From an uncultured Verrucomicrobiae bacterium (GTDB lineage Bacteria > Verrucomicrobiota > Verrucomicrobiia > Limisphaerales > AAA164-E04): DNA of 64,000 bases. A program made the translations under genes and the position numbers. The notes below the pieces were generated by a model. It was not told the DNA's origin. It ran no database searches and saw nothing but the letters and a program-made list of their open reading frames with translations. This document shows positions 8,077-16,509 of the stretch, piece after piece. Position 1 is the stretch's first letter, and each line of letters starts with the position of its first letter. The stretch lies in contig OX638380.1 in NCBI GenBank assembly GCA_951813855.1, positions 3,798,876 through 3,862,875 of the forward strand, written 5' to 3'.

Positions 8077-8112
8077 CGCCGCGACCCGGAGGCTCGCCTC
8101 CGGGTCGCGGCG
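8077..8112 (+). repeat. Perfect 17-bp inverted repeat (hairpin) ahead of pyrR
   Basis: The arms CGCCGCGACCCGGAGGC and GCCTCCGGGTCGCGGCG pair perfectly around a two-base centre (TC). The repeat fills the gap between the 71-residue gene and pyrR, 28 bases before the pyrR start. There is no T-run after it on either strand, so it is not a classic intrinsic terminator. It could be an mRNA stability or attenuation element, or a repetitive extragenic palindrome. Confidence 0.8.
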
Positions 8113-8140
8113 CCTTCCGGTTCACTCCCGATTTGATATC

Positions 8141-8680
8141 GTGATAGTCGCTTCCAGCCGGGTCTTGGTGGATTCCCGAACGATTCGGGACGATCTCGCC
8201 CGTATGGCCCGGGAGATCGCCGGGGATTTGCCGGGGCCGGAGGACGTACTGGTGGTCGGCATCCATCATCAGGGAGTTCGAATCGGGGCCCAACTGCAAC
8301 GCGCGCTCGAAACCATCTGGGGAGCCGAGATCGCCGGCGGCACCTTGGATATCGGGCTCCATCGCGACGATCTGGACCAAAAACCCGTACCCCGCCTTCG
8401 GCCTACCATGCTTCCCTTGACGATCCGGGATCAAACGGTGATTCTGGTGGACGACGTGATTCACACCGGACGCACCATCCGCGCCGCCCTGGATTCGTTG
8501 CACGATTTCGGGCGTCCCCGCCGCGTGCTCTTGGCCGCTTTGTTCGACCGGGGCCAGCGCTGCCTGCCGATCGCCCCGGATTATGTCGGGAGGCAGATCG
8601 ATCTTAAGGGCGAAGAACGAATCCGGGTGGTGGCCCTCGAGAATCCGGGATGCTTCGAGGCCCGGATCGACGGAGCATGA
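8141..8680 (+). CDS. pyrR: PyrR bifunctional regulator / uracil phosphoribosyltransferase
   Basis: 179 residues. The PRPP-binding loop VILVDDVIHTGRT is at about 100-112. The IHHQGVRIGAQL and GTLDIGLHRDDL segments and the end RIRVVALENPG fit PyrR. In many bacteria PyrR binds pyr mRNA and UMP to attenuate pyrimidine genes and has weak uracil phosphoribosyltransferase activity. The start is GTG at 8141; ribosome-binding match is weak. The stop overlaps the pyrB start as ATGA. A structured element sits directly upstream (8077-8112), but I cannot identify a true PyrR-binding loop in it. Confidence 0.92.
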   Translation: MIVASSRVLVDSRTIRDDLARMAREIAGDLPGPEDVLVVGIHHQGVRIGAQLQRALETIWGAEIAGGTLDIGLHRDDLDQKPVPRLRPTMLPLTIRDQTVILVDDVIHTGRTIRAALDSLHDFGRPRRVLLAALFDRGQRCLPIAPDYVGRQIDLKGEERIRVVALENPGCFEARIDGA

Positions 8681-9609
8681 CCTGGAACCGGAAGCATCTG
8701 CTCGATATTCAGAGTCTTCAACCGGAGGATATTCAACTCGTTCTGGATACGGCCGAGGCTTTCAAGGAGTTCGGGGAACGGAAAATCCGGAAAGCGAACA
8801 TCCTGCTGGGGAAAACGGTCGTCAATCTTTTCATCGAACCTTCGACCCGGACCCGGATCAGTTTCGAACTCGCCGCTCAACGGCTGTCGGCCGACACGAT
8901 CAATTTCTCGACCGAAACCTCGTCGTTCCGCAAGGGGGAAACGCTCAAGGACACCGCTCGTAATCTCGAAGCCTTGCATGCGGATATTCTCATTGTCCGG
9001 CACCGGTCGGCGGGCGCGCCTCACTTTCTTTCCCGAGTCTTGAGTTCTTCGGTGATCAACGCCGGCGACGGCGCTCACGAGCATCCGACGCAGGCCCTGC
9101 TGGATCTCTTTACCATGAGGGAGAAACTGGGACGGATCCAGGGGCTGCAGGTCACTATCCTCGGCGACATTCTGTTCAGCCGGGTGGCTCGCTCTTTGAT
9201 TTGGGCTCTGAACAAGATGGGAGCTCGAGTGACCCTCTGCGGCCCGCCGACTTTGGTGCCTCGCCAGTTGGAGGCCCTCGGTTGCCGGGTGACGCACGAT
9301 TTACCCGAAGCCATTGCGCAAGCCGATGTCGTCAACCTGTTGCGGATCCAACATGAACGCCAGCAGCGCAAGATGTTCCCGAATCTCGGCGAGTATTCGA
9401 AACTCTTCGGACTGACTATCGATCGCCTGAATCAGATGAAACCCGCTGCCTTGATCATGCATCCTGGACCGATGAATCGGGGAGTGGAGATTGATACCGA
9501 GGCCGCCGAAAGCGAACGTTCGGTCATCCTCGATCAGGTAACCAACGGTTTGGCCGTGAGGATGGCCGTGCTCTATCTGGTGAGCGGCGGTGTCGTGCCG
9601 TTGCAGTAA
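8677..9609 (+). CDS. pyrB: Aspartate carbamoyltransferase catalytic subunit
   Basis: 310 residues, the normal length. The enzyme joins carbamoyl phosphate to aspartate in pyrimidine synthesis. The carbamoyl-phosphate motif STRTR is at 56-60, HPTQALLD at 136-143, and the aspartate-binding HPGPMNRGVEI near the C-terminus. The ATG at 8677 overlaps the pyrR stop by four bases. No pyrC lies next to it; carA is 8 kb away on the same strand. The gene is convergent with the gene ending at 9624. Confidence 0.97.
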   Translation: MTWNRKHLLDIQSLQPEDIQLVLDTAEAFKEFGERKIRKANILLGKTVVNLFIEPSTRTRISFELAAQRLSADTINFSTETSSFRKGETLKDTARNLEALHADILIVRHRSAGAPHFLSRVLSSSVINAGDGAHEHPTQALLDLFTMREKLGRIQGLQVTILGDILFSRVARSLIWALNKMGARVTLCGPPTLVPRQLEALGCRVTHDLPEAIAQADVVNLLRIQHERQQRKMFPNLGEYSKLFGLTIDRLNQMKPAALIMHPGPMNRGVEIDTEAAESERSVILDQVTNGLAVRMAVLYLVSGGVVPLQ

Positions 9610-9623
9610 CCCGTTGCCGGAGT

Positions 9624-10403
9624 TCAGGTTTTCCGCTCGGCCTGGGCTAGAATCCGCTCTCTAAGCAGCGCCAACCGGTGCGGGGCGGTGGGAGCCGAAA
9701 AATCGGCGACGCGCGAACTCTCCGGGAACGAGCGGGCCAGGGTTTCCAGAGCCGTCAGGATCGGGGAGATTTCCGGTTCCGGCAGTTGCAGGGCAACCGT
9801 CGGTTCTTGTCCGAGCCGGAACTCCCGCCGGGCGAGTTCCATGAGCAGCGAACAAGGTTCCAGGCAAACCATGACCGGCGCTTGCCGGGATTCCCGGTCG
9901 GGAGGCGGTTCGGATTCGGCGGCGGGCCATAACCGTTGTTTGAGGCAGCGTTTTTCGTCGCAGCAGGCTTGGGCGGTTCGCCGCGCTTGCGCCTCGCTGA
10001 GCTTGGCCAGGTTCCGGAACATGCCGGATTGCCGAGACGCGAACTGCCGATAGGAAAGGAGTTTTTCGCCTTGGCGGGCGGCATACCAGTCGCCGACGGC
10101 ACCCGGATAGACCGCATTGAGAACGCGCCAGAGTTCGGCCGGCGTATCGGCCCGGGCCCGCCAGCCGGAACGAAGCCCGGGAGCCGAGCGCAACGGGCGG
10201 TATCGACCGGCCCGGTCGGAGGCGGTTCGCAGCCGCAACTGCTCGGGGTCGATCAACTCCAAATCGTCCGGGGCCGTTTTCTCGTCTTGCCGGTGCCTTA
10301 CGTCGAAACCGGCGTCCGGCCGGTTGACGATCACTTCCCCGAAAGTTCGGCCGGGGGGCAACCGTTCGATAAAGGCGTCGATAGCCGGATTGGAGGCGTT
10401 CAT
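9624..10403 (-). CDS. Uncharacterised protein with a Cys cluster, DR2241-like
   Basis: 259 residues. The N-terminal half has RYRPLRSAPGLRSGW and a segment ELWRVLNAVYPGAVGDW. The C-terminal half has Cys residues in ACCDEKRC and VCLEPC, spaced as in a small iron-sulfur domain. This layout recalls DR2241-type proteins, which carry a C-terminal 4Fe-4S domain and often occur with cobalamin or sirohaem chelatase genes. None of those genes is nearby here. No signal or membrane segment. It follows smc on the same strand with a gap of 26 bases and may share its transcript. Confidence 0.6.
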   Translation of the reverse strand: MNASNPAIDAFIERLPPGRTFGEVIVNRPDAGFDVRHRQDEKTAPDDLELIDPEQLRLRTASDRAGRYRPLRSAPGLRSGWRARADTPAELWRVLNAVYPGAVGDWYAARQGEKLLSYRQFASRQSGMFRNLAKLSEAQARRTAQACCDEKRCLKQRLWPAAESEPPPDRESRQAPVMVCLEPCSLLMELARREFRLGQEPTVALQLPEPEISPILTALETLARSFPESSRVADFSAPTAPHRLALLRERILAQAERKT

Positions 10404-10429
10404 GACTCGAGTCGGCCGGGACCTCGGGA

Positions 10430-13400
10430 TTATCCGGCCTCGACCAGGACCGGCTTTTCGGCCTCGTCGCCGTCTCGTTCCTTGTGGAATTTGACGCTGA
10501 CCATTTGGCTGACGCCCCGTTCCTGCATGGTGACGCCGTAGAGCACGTCGGCGGTGCTGATTGTCCGGTTGTTGTGGGTGATGATGATGAACTGGGAAAA
10601 TTCCAGAAACCGTTGGAGCACCTTGAGAAAACGATTGATGTTCGATTCGTCCAGGGGAGCGTCCAATTCGTCCAGCACGCAGAATGGACTCGGTTTGACC
10701 TGATAGATCGAAAACAATAGCGAGACGGCCGTCATGGTTTGTTCGCCGCCGGAGAGCAAACTGAGGCTCTGGAGCCGTTTTCCCGGCGGGCGGGCGACGA
10801 TATCGATGCCGCTTTCCAGAACTTCGTCCTCGTCGGAAATGCGCAGGTCGGCGTTGCCGCCGCCGAACAGTTCCTGAAACATGTGCCGGAAGTTCTCGCG
10901 GATTTGAGCGAAGGTCTGCAGGAACATTTCCCGGGTTTCGGTATTGATCCGGTTCAGCACCTGGTGGAGTTCGTCCTTGGATTTGACCAGATCGTCGTTC
11001 TGTTCGGTGAGAAACTTGAAGCGTTGTTCGGTCTCTTCGTACTCTTCGATGGCGACCAGATTGACCGGCCCGATGGATTCCACTTTAGCCTGCAGTTCCT
11101 GGACTTGTTCGGCGATCGTTTCCCAGTCGGTTTCGGCTTCTGCCGGGGCCGCCGCTTCGGGGGGAGGGGTTTCGCCGTCGGCCCGGTCTTCGCCTTTCTC
11201 GTCCGGGGCGTCGTCTTCGCCGGCGACTTGTTTCAGATCGATTTGGTATTTTTCTTCGATGCGGCGGCAGAGATTTTCGGATTTGAGATTGTCTTCGGCG
11301 AGCAGCACTTCCAGTTCGTGTTTTTTCTGGCGGTAGTCTTCGACCTCCTGGCGCAAGCCGCTTAGCCCGGATTCCCGGTCGTCGATCTCCGCTTGGCGGT
11401 GCGACCGTTGCTGGAGGAGCCCGGCGGTGGTTCGGTTGTTGAGATCCTGTTCCTCGGAAAGCGATGCCAACTGTTCCTGAGCGTCAGCGATAACGGTTTC
11501 GCTATGGCGGGTTTTAGTTAACACGTCCTGGATGTCTTGTTGCCGTTCTTCCAGAAGTTGGGAGAGTTCTTCGGCTCGTTGTTCCAGGGGCGATTTTCGT
11601 TGCTCCAACGAAGCGCAGGATTGGCGGGCGGCCGCCATGGTCACTTTGCGGTCGGTCAGTTCGGCGACCGCCGATTCCCGTTCCTTTCGTTTCGCCTCGA
11701 GTTCTTGGGCGAGGGAGTGGTTCAAGTCTTTCGTTTCGGTCGCTTTCGACTGCAGGAGCTCGGCTTTGCGGGCGTGTTCCGTTCGCTGGCCGTCGTGTTC
11801 CTCCTGCTGTTCGGCCAAGGATTGGATCTCGTAACGCACCGTTTCGATTTTCTGGTGCAGCACCGCCAGGGAATTGCGCTTCAAGGCGTGTTCCCCTTCG
11901 TCGGTGGCGATCGCCAGTTCGACCGCTTTCAATTCGGTTTGCGCCGTTTGCAGGGAGGTTTGCAGGGAGATCTTTTCGGCGGACAGGGTTTCTTTTTTTT
12001 GCTGTTCCCGATCGATGGCCTCGGCGAGTTTCGCCGTGGCGCCGGTCAATTCGAGGATCTCGTTCTTGCGTTTCAGAATGGACGGCGATTCTTGATTTCC
12101 GTCGGTGGTGGCGCCGCTGGAGTAGACGCCTTGGCGCGAGAGCAGTTCGCCGTCGCGGGTGACGAAGTTGAATCGGCCTTGGGTCCGTTTCCATTGTTCG
12201 GTCGCCTGGCCCAAATCTTCGACCAGGAAGGTCCGCGCCAGAAGTTGCCGGACGATTGGTTCGGCTTCCGGCGAACAGGTGACGACTTCGCTGATCGCGG
12301 CCGTGTCGCTCGGGGCGGGGGAGGTTTCCTCGGATGCCGAGGCGAGCAGTTGCAACGAAACCAAATTGGCGCGGCCCTGAATCCTGGCTTGGAGGTCGGC
12401 GATAACGGCCTGGGCCGCTTCGTCGGTTTGCGTGATGACCAATTGCAGATGGTGGGCCAAGGCCGCTTCGACCGCCGTTAGATATTCGTCCGGCACGCGG
12501 ATGAAATCCGTCAGCGAACCCAGCGTGCGGTCTGACTGGGAAAGGGCGGTCACGGCGGCTTCGCTGAATCCTTCCCGGCTGGCGTCCAATTCCTGGAGCA
12601 CGTTCAATTTCGACTGAAGTTCCGCCTGTTCCCGGAGCAAACCGTCCAGTTCGGCCGTATGGGCGGCGGACTCTTCTTGAATCGAGGCGAGCCGGGATTG
12701 ACGTTCGGCTACCAGGGAATCGAGCCGGGCGGCTTCTTTCCGCCGTGCCTCGACGCCGGCGGTGAATTCTTCGAGTTGGCCTTCGAGTTTCGTCCGTTCT
12801 TCTTCGAGTTGAATCTTTTCAGCCGAGAGTTTTTCGAGGCGCGTTTGGTTGCCTTTTTTAAGCAGGTCGAATGCCGAGAGTTCGTTATGGCTCTTCGCCA
12901 GTTCCTGGGCGATCGCGAAGGCGTCGGACTGGGCTTGCCGTAATCGTTCCTGCAACTTAACGATAGCCGCGTCGATGCCGTCGACCTGGGTTTGGTTCGC
13001 TTCGATCAGGGTTTGATCCTCGGCGAGCGAACGGCTGGCCCGTTCCCATTCCGTTTTCAGTTCGTCCAATTCGCTCAGCGTGCTGTCGCGACGTTGTTTG
13101 GCCGTCTCGATTTCCGCGAGAGCCCGGGAATTCTGCGCCTTGAGTTCGTCGATTCGTTCCTGGTGGAACGTGATTTGATTGGTGTTGCTTTCGATGCGGT
13201 TGCCGAGCGAGAGCCCGGACTGTTGCGCCTGGCTGATTTCCTGTTCCAGTTCGGTGGAAGAACTGCGCAATCGGCGCACCTGCTCTTCGGTCTGGATCAG
13301 GATTTCGGACTGGGATTCCAGCCGTTGGGTCAGTTCTTCGTTTTGAGTTTGTTTTTCCCGGACGCCGGCCTGTAATTGGTCGAATTGGTGCCGGGCCAGT

Positions 13401-14101
13401 TTGGTTTCCAGCTCCTGGAGTTCGTTGCGGTATTTTTGATACCGCCTCGCCTTGCCGGCCTGCCGTTGCAGCGAACCGATCTGACGCTTCACTTCCTTGA
13501 TCAAATCTTGCACCCGCAGCAGGTTCTGTTCGGTATAATCGAGTTTTCGGAGCGCTTCCCGTTTTTGCGATTTGTATTTCGTGATGCCGGCGGCCTCTTC
13601 GAAGACGAGGCGGCGGTCTTCCGGTTTGCTGGAGAGGATTTGGGTGATGTTGCCTTGCGCCATGATGCTGTAACTGGTGCGCCCGACGCCCGTTCCCATG
13701 AAGAGTTGCTGAATGTCCTTGAGCCGGCTGGGAACCTTGTTGATGAAGTATTCGCTGCCCCCGTCACGAAACACCCGGCGGGTGAGCGTCACCTCAGTGT
13801 ATTCCATTTTGACGCCGGCGGTGCGCAGTTGCTCGGCGTCGATGTCGGAGATGGTCAGCGACACTTCGGCCATGCCGATGGCCTTGCGCTTGTCGGTGCC
13901 GTTAAAGATGACGTCGGCCATCTCGCCGCCCCGAAGCGCTTTGGCAGACTGTTCGCCCAGCACCCACCTGATGGCGTCGGCTACGTTGGACTTGCCGCAA
14001 CCGTTAGGGCCGACGATCGCGGTGATGCCTGGCTCGAAATCGAGAGAAGTACGGTCGGCGAATGATTTAAATCCGAGGACCGTAAGGTTCTTGAGATGCA
14101 T
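10430..14101 (-). CDS. smc: Chromosome segregation protein SMC
   Basis: 1223 residues. Walker A GPNGCGKSN starts at 31. A long coiled coil runs to a hinge at about 510-650 (segments HLQLVITQTDEAAQAV and GRANLVSLQLL), then a second coiled coil, then the signature LSGGEQTMTAVSLLFS and Walker B FCVLDELDAPLDE. It is the ATPase core of condensin that compacts and segregates the chromosome. An acidic, Pro/Ala-rich stretch (GETPPPEAAAPAEAET) interrupts the C-terminal arm, an unusual but plausible linker. scpA and scpB are not in the window. The TonB-like gene is divergent. Confidence 0.97.
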   Translation of the reverse strand: MHLKNLTVLGFKSFADRTSLDFEPGITAIVGPNGCGKSNVADAIRWVLGEQSAKALRGGEMADVIFNGTDKRKAIGMAEVSLTISDIDAEQLRTAGVKMEYTEVTLTRRVFRDGGSEYFINKVPSRLKDIQQLFMGTGVGRTSYSIMAQGNITQILSSKPEDRRLVFEEAAGITKYKSQKREALRKLDYTEQNLLRVQDLIKEVKRQIGSLQRQAGKARRYQKYRNELQELETKLARHQFDQLQAGVREKQTQNEELTQRLESQSEILIQTEEQVRRLRSSSTELEQEISQAQQSGLSLGNRIESNTNQITFHQERIDELKAQNSRALAEIETAKQRRDSTLSELDELKTEWERASRSLAEDQTLIEANQTQVDGIDAAIVKLQERLRQAQSDAFAIAQELAKSHNELSAFDLLKKGNQTRLEKLSAEKIQLEEERTKLEGQLEEFTAGVEARRKEAARLDSLVAERQSRLASIQEESAAHTAELDGLLREQAELQSKLNVLQELDASREGFSEAAVTALSQSDRTLGSLTDFIRVPDEYLTAVEAALAHHLQLVITQTDEAAQAVIADLQARIQGRANLVSLQLLASASEETSPAPSDTAAISEVVTCSPEAEPIVRQLLARTFLVEDLGQATEQWKRTQGRFNFVTRDGELLSRQGVYSSGATTDGNQESPSILKRKNEILELTGATAKLAEAIDREQQKKETLSAEKISLQTSLQTAQTELKAVELAIATDEGEHALKRNSLAVLHQKIETVRYEIQSLAEQQEEHDGQRTEHARKAELLQSKATETKDLNHSLAQELEAKRKERESAVAELTDRKVTMAAARQSCASLEQRKSPLEQRAEELSQLLEERQQDIQDVLTKTRHSETVIADAQEQLASLSEEQDLNNRTTAGLLQQRSHRQAEIDDRESGLSGLRQEVEDYRQKKHELEVLLAEDNLKSENLCRRIEEKYQIDLKQVAGEDDAPDEKGEDRADGETPPPEAAAPAEAETDWETIAEQVQELQAKVESIGPVNLVAIEEYEETEQRFKFLTEQNDDLVKSKDELHQVLNRINTETREMFLQTFAQIRENFRHMFQELFGGGNADLRISDEDEVLESGIDIVARPPGKRLQSLSLLSGGEQTMTAVSLLFSIYQVKPSPFCVLDELDAPLDESNINRFLKVLQRFLEFSQFIIITHNNRTISTADVLYGVTMQERGVSQMVSVKFHKERDGDEAEKPVLVEAG

Positions 14102-14182
14102 CCGCGGGCCATTTTGTCAGGAATCGGGACTCGGGTAAAGCGTAATACCTCGGCCGCAACCCGGGAAACCGGTGGATTAGAC

Positions 14183-14201
14183 GCCGGCTGCCGGCTTTTT
14201 T
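14183..14201 (+). terminator. Short GC hairpin with T-run
   Basis: GCCGGCTGCCGGC followed by six T. The position is odd: the region lies between the divergent smc and TonB-like genes, so on the + strand it would act as a leader attenuator rather than as a gene-end terminator. The stem is only four to five pairs. Confidence 0.35.
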
Positions 14202-14264
14202 ACTTGCTTCTGCGGGCGAAGAGAGCCAGCCTCCCCGGGTAATCATTCCGTCGAATAGTTTTCG

Positions 14265-15311
14265 ATGAATCGGATAAGGTCGAAAAGATCCTGGTATTTC
14301 GCATTCGGTATCTCGCTGACGTTCCACCTGTGTCTGATTCTTGCGTTGGAATTGGCGGTTCGCGCCGGATTGCTGGAATCTGACGAGCTGTCGGCTCCGA
14401 AAGATCGGGCCGAGACGGTGGCAATGGTGTTTCAGCTGGAACCGGAGTTGCAGCCTACGGAGTTCGTCGACGCCGATCCGGCTCAGGCGACCGAAGAAGC
14501 TCCGGAAGAAACCCCCTACTACGCACGGATCGACGCCGTCGCCTCAGACGACAGTCCGGAAGATTCTCAAGACCGGCCCCGATTGGACGGAGAGCAAGAA
14601 AAAGTCCTGAAAACCGCCGACACTCCCTTGCCCGTGCCGCCGGTCGAACCGGTGACCGAGACGATTCCGGAACCGGAGGAGGCGATTCTCGAACCGGAGG
14701 TGTCGGCTTCCGAACCCGAGCGGGAACTCAGCCGGATCGAAACGCCGGAAAATCTCCCGGAGCCGGAAGGCCAAGGCTGGTCGGCGACGGTGACGGAACC
14801 GGCGCCGCCGGAAGAGCGGCAAACCGAACCGAACCTGGACCCCAACCCGAATCCCAACCCGAATCCGGAGCCGGCCCCGGTCGAGGAACGCAAACGGCCC
14901 CGGAAATTGGCCGAGGTGCTACCGGATCAATCGGCCTTGGTCGGCCGGAAATTCAAGCAGGATGGTGGAGTTTCGCGCTACCGGGTGCAGGCCACGTTCG
15001 ATCTGCTCAAGACGCCCTTCGGCGATTACGATTCGATGGTCATCCGCACCATTCAGCAACGGTGGTTCGACATCCTGGCGGATAATCCGGCGGTCCGGCA
15101 CGCCCGGGGTAAAGTCGTTCTGAAGTTCCAGATGAATTCGGACGGGAGCATCCAAGACCTGCGAGTGGTGGAAGATACGGTCGGGATCATCCAGGCTCTG
15201 GTTTGCCAGCAGGCGGTCAGCGAACCGGCTCCCTTTCGGCCTTGGCCGGCTGCCATGTTGAATTTGATCGGTCATCGGCGCGAAGTCCAGTTCGGCTTTT
15301 TTTTCAATTGA
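14265..15311 (+). CDS. TonB/TolA-like energy transducer
   Basis: 348 residues. A short basic N-terminus and one transmembrane helix at about 10-32 are followed by a long Pro/Glu-rich periplasmic linker (residues about 70-210, including NPNPNPNPEP). A C-terminal domain follows, with DYDSMVIRTIQQRWFDILAD, GKVVLKFQMNSDGSIQDLRVVEDT and a final PFRPWPA. This is the TonB/TolA layout. Together with the ExbB- and ExbD-like genes that follow, it should couple the proton-motive force to an outer-membrane process, either TonB-type uptake or Tol-Pal function. No Tol-Pal partner genes (tolB, pal) are seen. Confidence 0.85.
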   Translation: MNRIRSKRSWYFAFGISLTFHLCLILALELAVRAGLLESDELSAPKDRAETVAMVFQLEPELQPTEFVDADPAQATEEAPEETPYYARIDAVASDDSPEDSQDRPRLDGEQEKVLKTADTPLPVPPVEPVTETIPEPEEAILEPEVSASEPERELSRIETPENLPEPEGQGWSATVTEPAPPEERQTEPNLDPNPNPNPNPEPAPVEERKRPRKLAEVLPDQSALVGRKFKQDGGVSRYRVQATFDLLKTPFGDYDSMVIRTIQQRWFDILADNPAVRHARGKVVLKFQMNSDGSIQDLRVVEDTVGIIQALVCQQAVSEPAPFRPWPAAMLNLIGHRREVQFGFFFN

Positions 15312-15356
15312 ACGCTTCTTCCGGGGCGTAGCGGGGTCTTAAACAACTACTGGCGG

Positions 15357-16004
15357 ATGCTTCAGTTTTTTTACGACGGCGGCTTGGTGATGTGGCTTCT
15401 CCTTGCCGCCTCGGTCCTTTCCTTGACGTTTATTTGCGAACGGAGTTGGGCGTTACGACGGCGGCGCGTCATTCCGGAAGCGCTCGAAGGCGGAGTCGAA
15501 TATTGCCGAACCGAACAAGACGTACGGCGGTTGCGGACGCGGTGCGAACAGAAAGCCTCCCCGGCCGGCCGGTTGCTTTTGACGATTATCGAGTGCCGCG
15601 GTTGGGAGAAGTCGGCGGCCACCGACACTCTGCAGACCAGAGCGCGCCAGGAAGTGATGAAGCTGGAGAAAGGTTTGGTCATGATCGAAGTCATCGTGGG
15701 GGTGGCGCCCTTGTTGGGCTTGGTCGGCACGCTGCACGGCTTGATCAAACTCTTCGGCAGTTTCGGCGGCCTGGTCACCGGCGACAATTCGGAATTGGCT
15801 GTCGGCATCTCGATCGCCTTGAACACGACGTTGACCGGGTTGTTGATCGCCATTCCTTCCCTGATCGCCTGGAGTTATTTTAGCCGCAAAGTGGAAGCGC
15901 TCGCGGTCGAACTGGAGGCGTTGTGCGACGATTTTCTGCAACGGTTCTACGTGAACGGAAATCAATTCGCCGATCCGGAAGCGACCGGAAGCGACCGGTC
16001 CTGA
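15357..16004 (+). CDS. MotA/TolQ/ExbB proton channel protein
   Basis: 215 residues with three predicted membrane helices (about 8-26, 112-135 and 150-175). The family core is KGLVMIEVIVGVAPLLGLVGTLHGLIKLF followed by SIALNTTLTGLLIAIPSLIAW. It forms the channel of ExbB/TolQ-type motors in the inner membrane. The ATG at 15357 follows a GGCGG stretch. The gene lies 45 bases after the TonB-like gene and 10 bases before the ExbD-like gene, a clear operon. Confidence 0.93.
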   Translation: MLQFFYDGGLVMWLLLAASVLSLTFICERSWALRRRRVIPEALEGGVEYCRTEQDVRRLRTRCEQKASPAGRLLLTIIECRGWEKSAATDTLQTRARQEVMKLEKGLVMIEVIVGVAPLLGLVGTLHGLIKLFGSFGGLVTGDNSELAVGISIALNTTLTGLLIAIPSLIAWSYFSRKVEALAVELEALCDDFLQRFYVNGNQFADPEATGSDRS

Positions 16005-16014
16005 GGAACCAGCG

Positions 16015-16440
16015 ATGAATTTCCGGCCCCATCAACGGCGCAAGCCTCCTTCGGTCATTATCATTTCCCTGATCGACATCCTGATCGTGTTGTTGATCTT
16101 TCTGATGGTGACGACCACGTTTCGCCAGGCGCCCGTGCTCAGTCTGGAGTTGCCCGCTTCCGCAACCGCCGGGGTCGAAGAGGAAAATACTCGAACCGTC
16201 GTTTTGACGATCGCCAAGGAGGAACCGCACTTCTATTTCGGCTTGGATCCGATTTCTCCGGAAGAACTGGAAACCAAACTGAAAGCGGCGATCGAAGAAC
16301 AGGATAAAGAGGCGCTGATCGTCAGAGCCGACGTCCAGGCGCCGCGAGCTCTCGCCCTGGTGGTCGAAGCCTATGACGCCGCCAAGTTGGCCGGATTCAA
16401 ACAGTTCAGTTTGCAGACCGACCGCAAAACGGACGAATGA
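16015..16440 (+). CDS. ExbD/TolR biopolymer transport protein
   Basis: 141 residues. One N-terminal helix carries SLIDILIVLLIFLMVTTTF with the conserved Asp of the proton path, followed by a periplasmic domain containing EALIVRADVQAPRALALVVEAYDAAKLAGF, typical of ExbD/TolR. It is the last gene of the trio and is convergent with the dehydrogenase gene ending at 16510. The 69-base gap holds no strong terminator that I can see. Confidence 0.93.
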   Translation: MNFRPHQRRKPPSVIIISLIDILIVLLIFLMVTTTFRQAPVLSLELPASATAGVEEENTRTVVLTIAKEEPHFYFGLDPISPEELETKLKAAIEEQDKEALIVRADVQAPRALALVVEAYDAAKLAGFKQFSLQTDRKTDE

Positions 16441-16509
16441 CTTCGGCGAGCTCGTTCGGGGCGTATTTTGCCGGGATCCTCCAGGCGTTCGGTAGCCGCA
16501 CTCGCGGCG

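Noticed and set aside
8077-8112. Rho-independent terminator for the 71-residue gene
   Set aside because: The stem is strong but no T-run follows on either strand. Listed as an inverted repeat instead.
10484-14138. Many long plus-strand open frames across smc
   Set aside because: They are shadows of a high-GC coiled-coil gene. None has a recognisable domain or ribosome-binding site.
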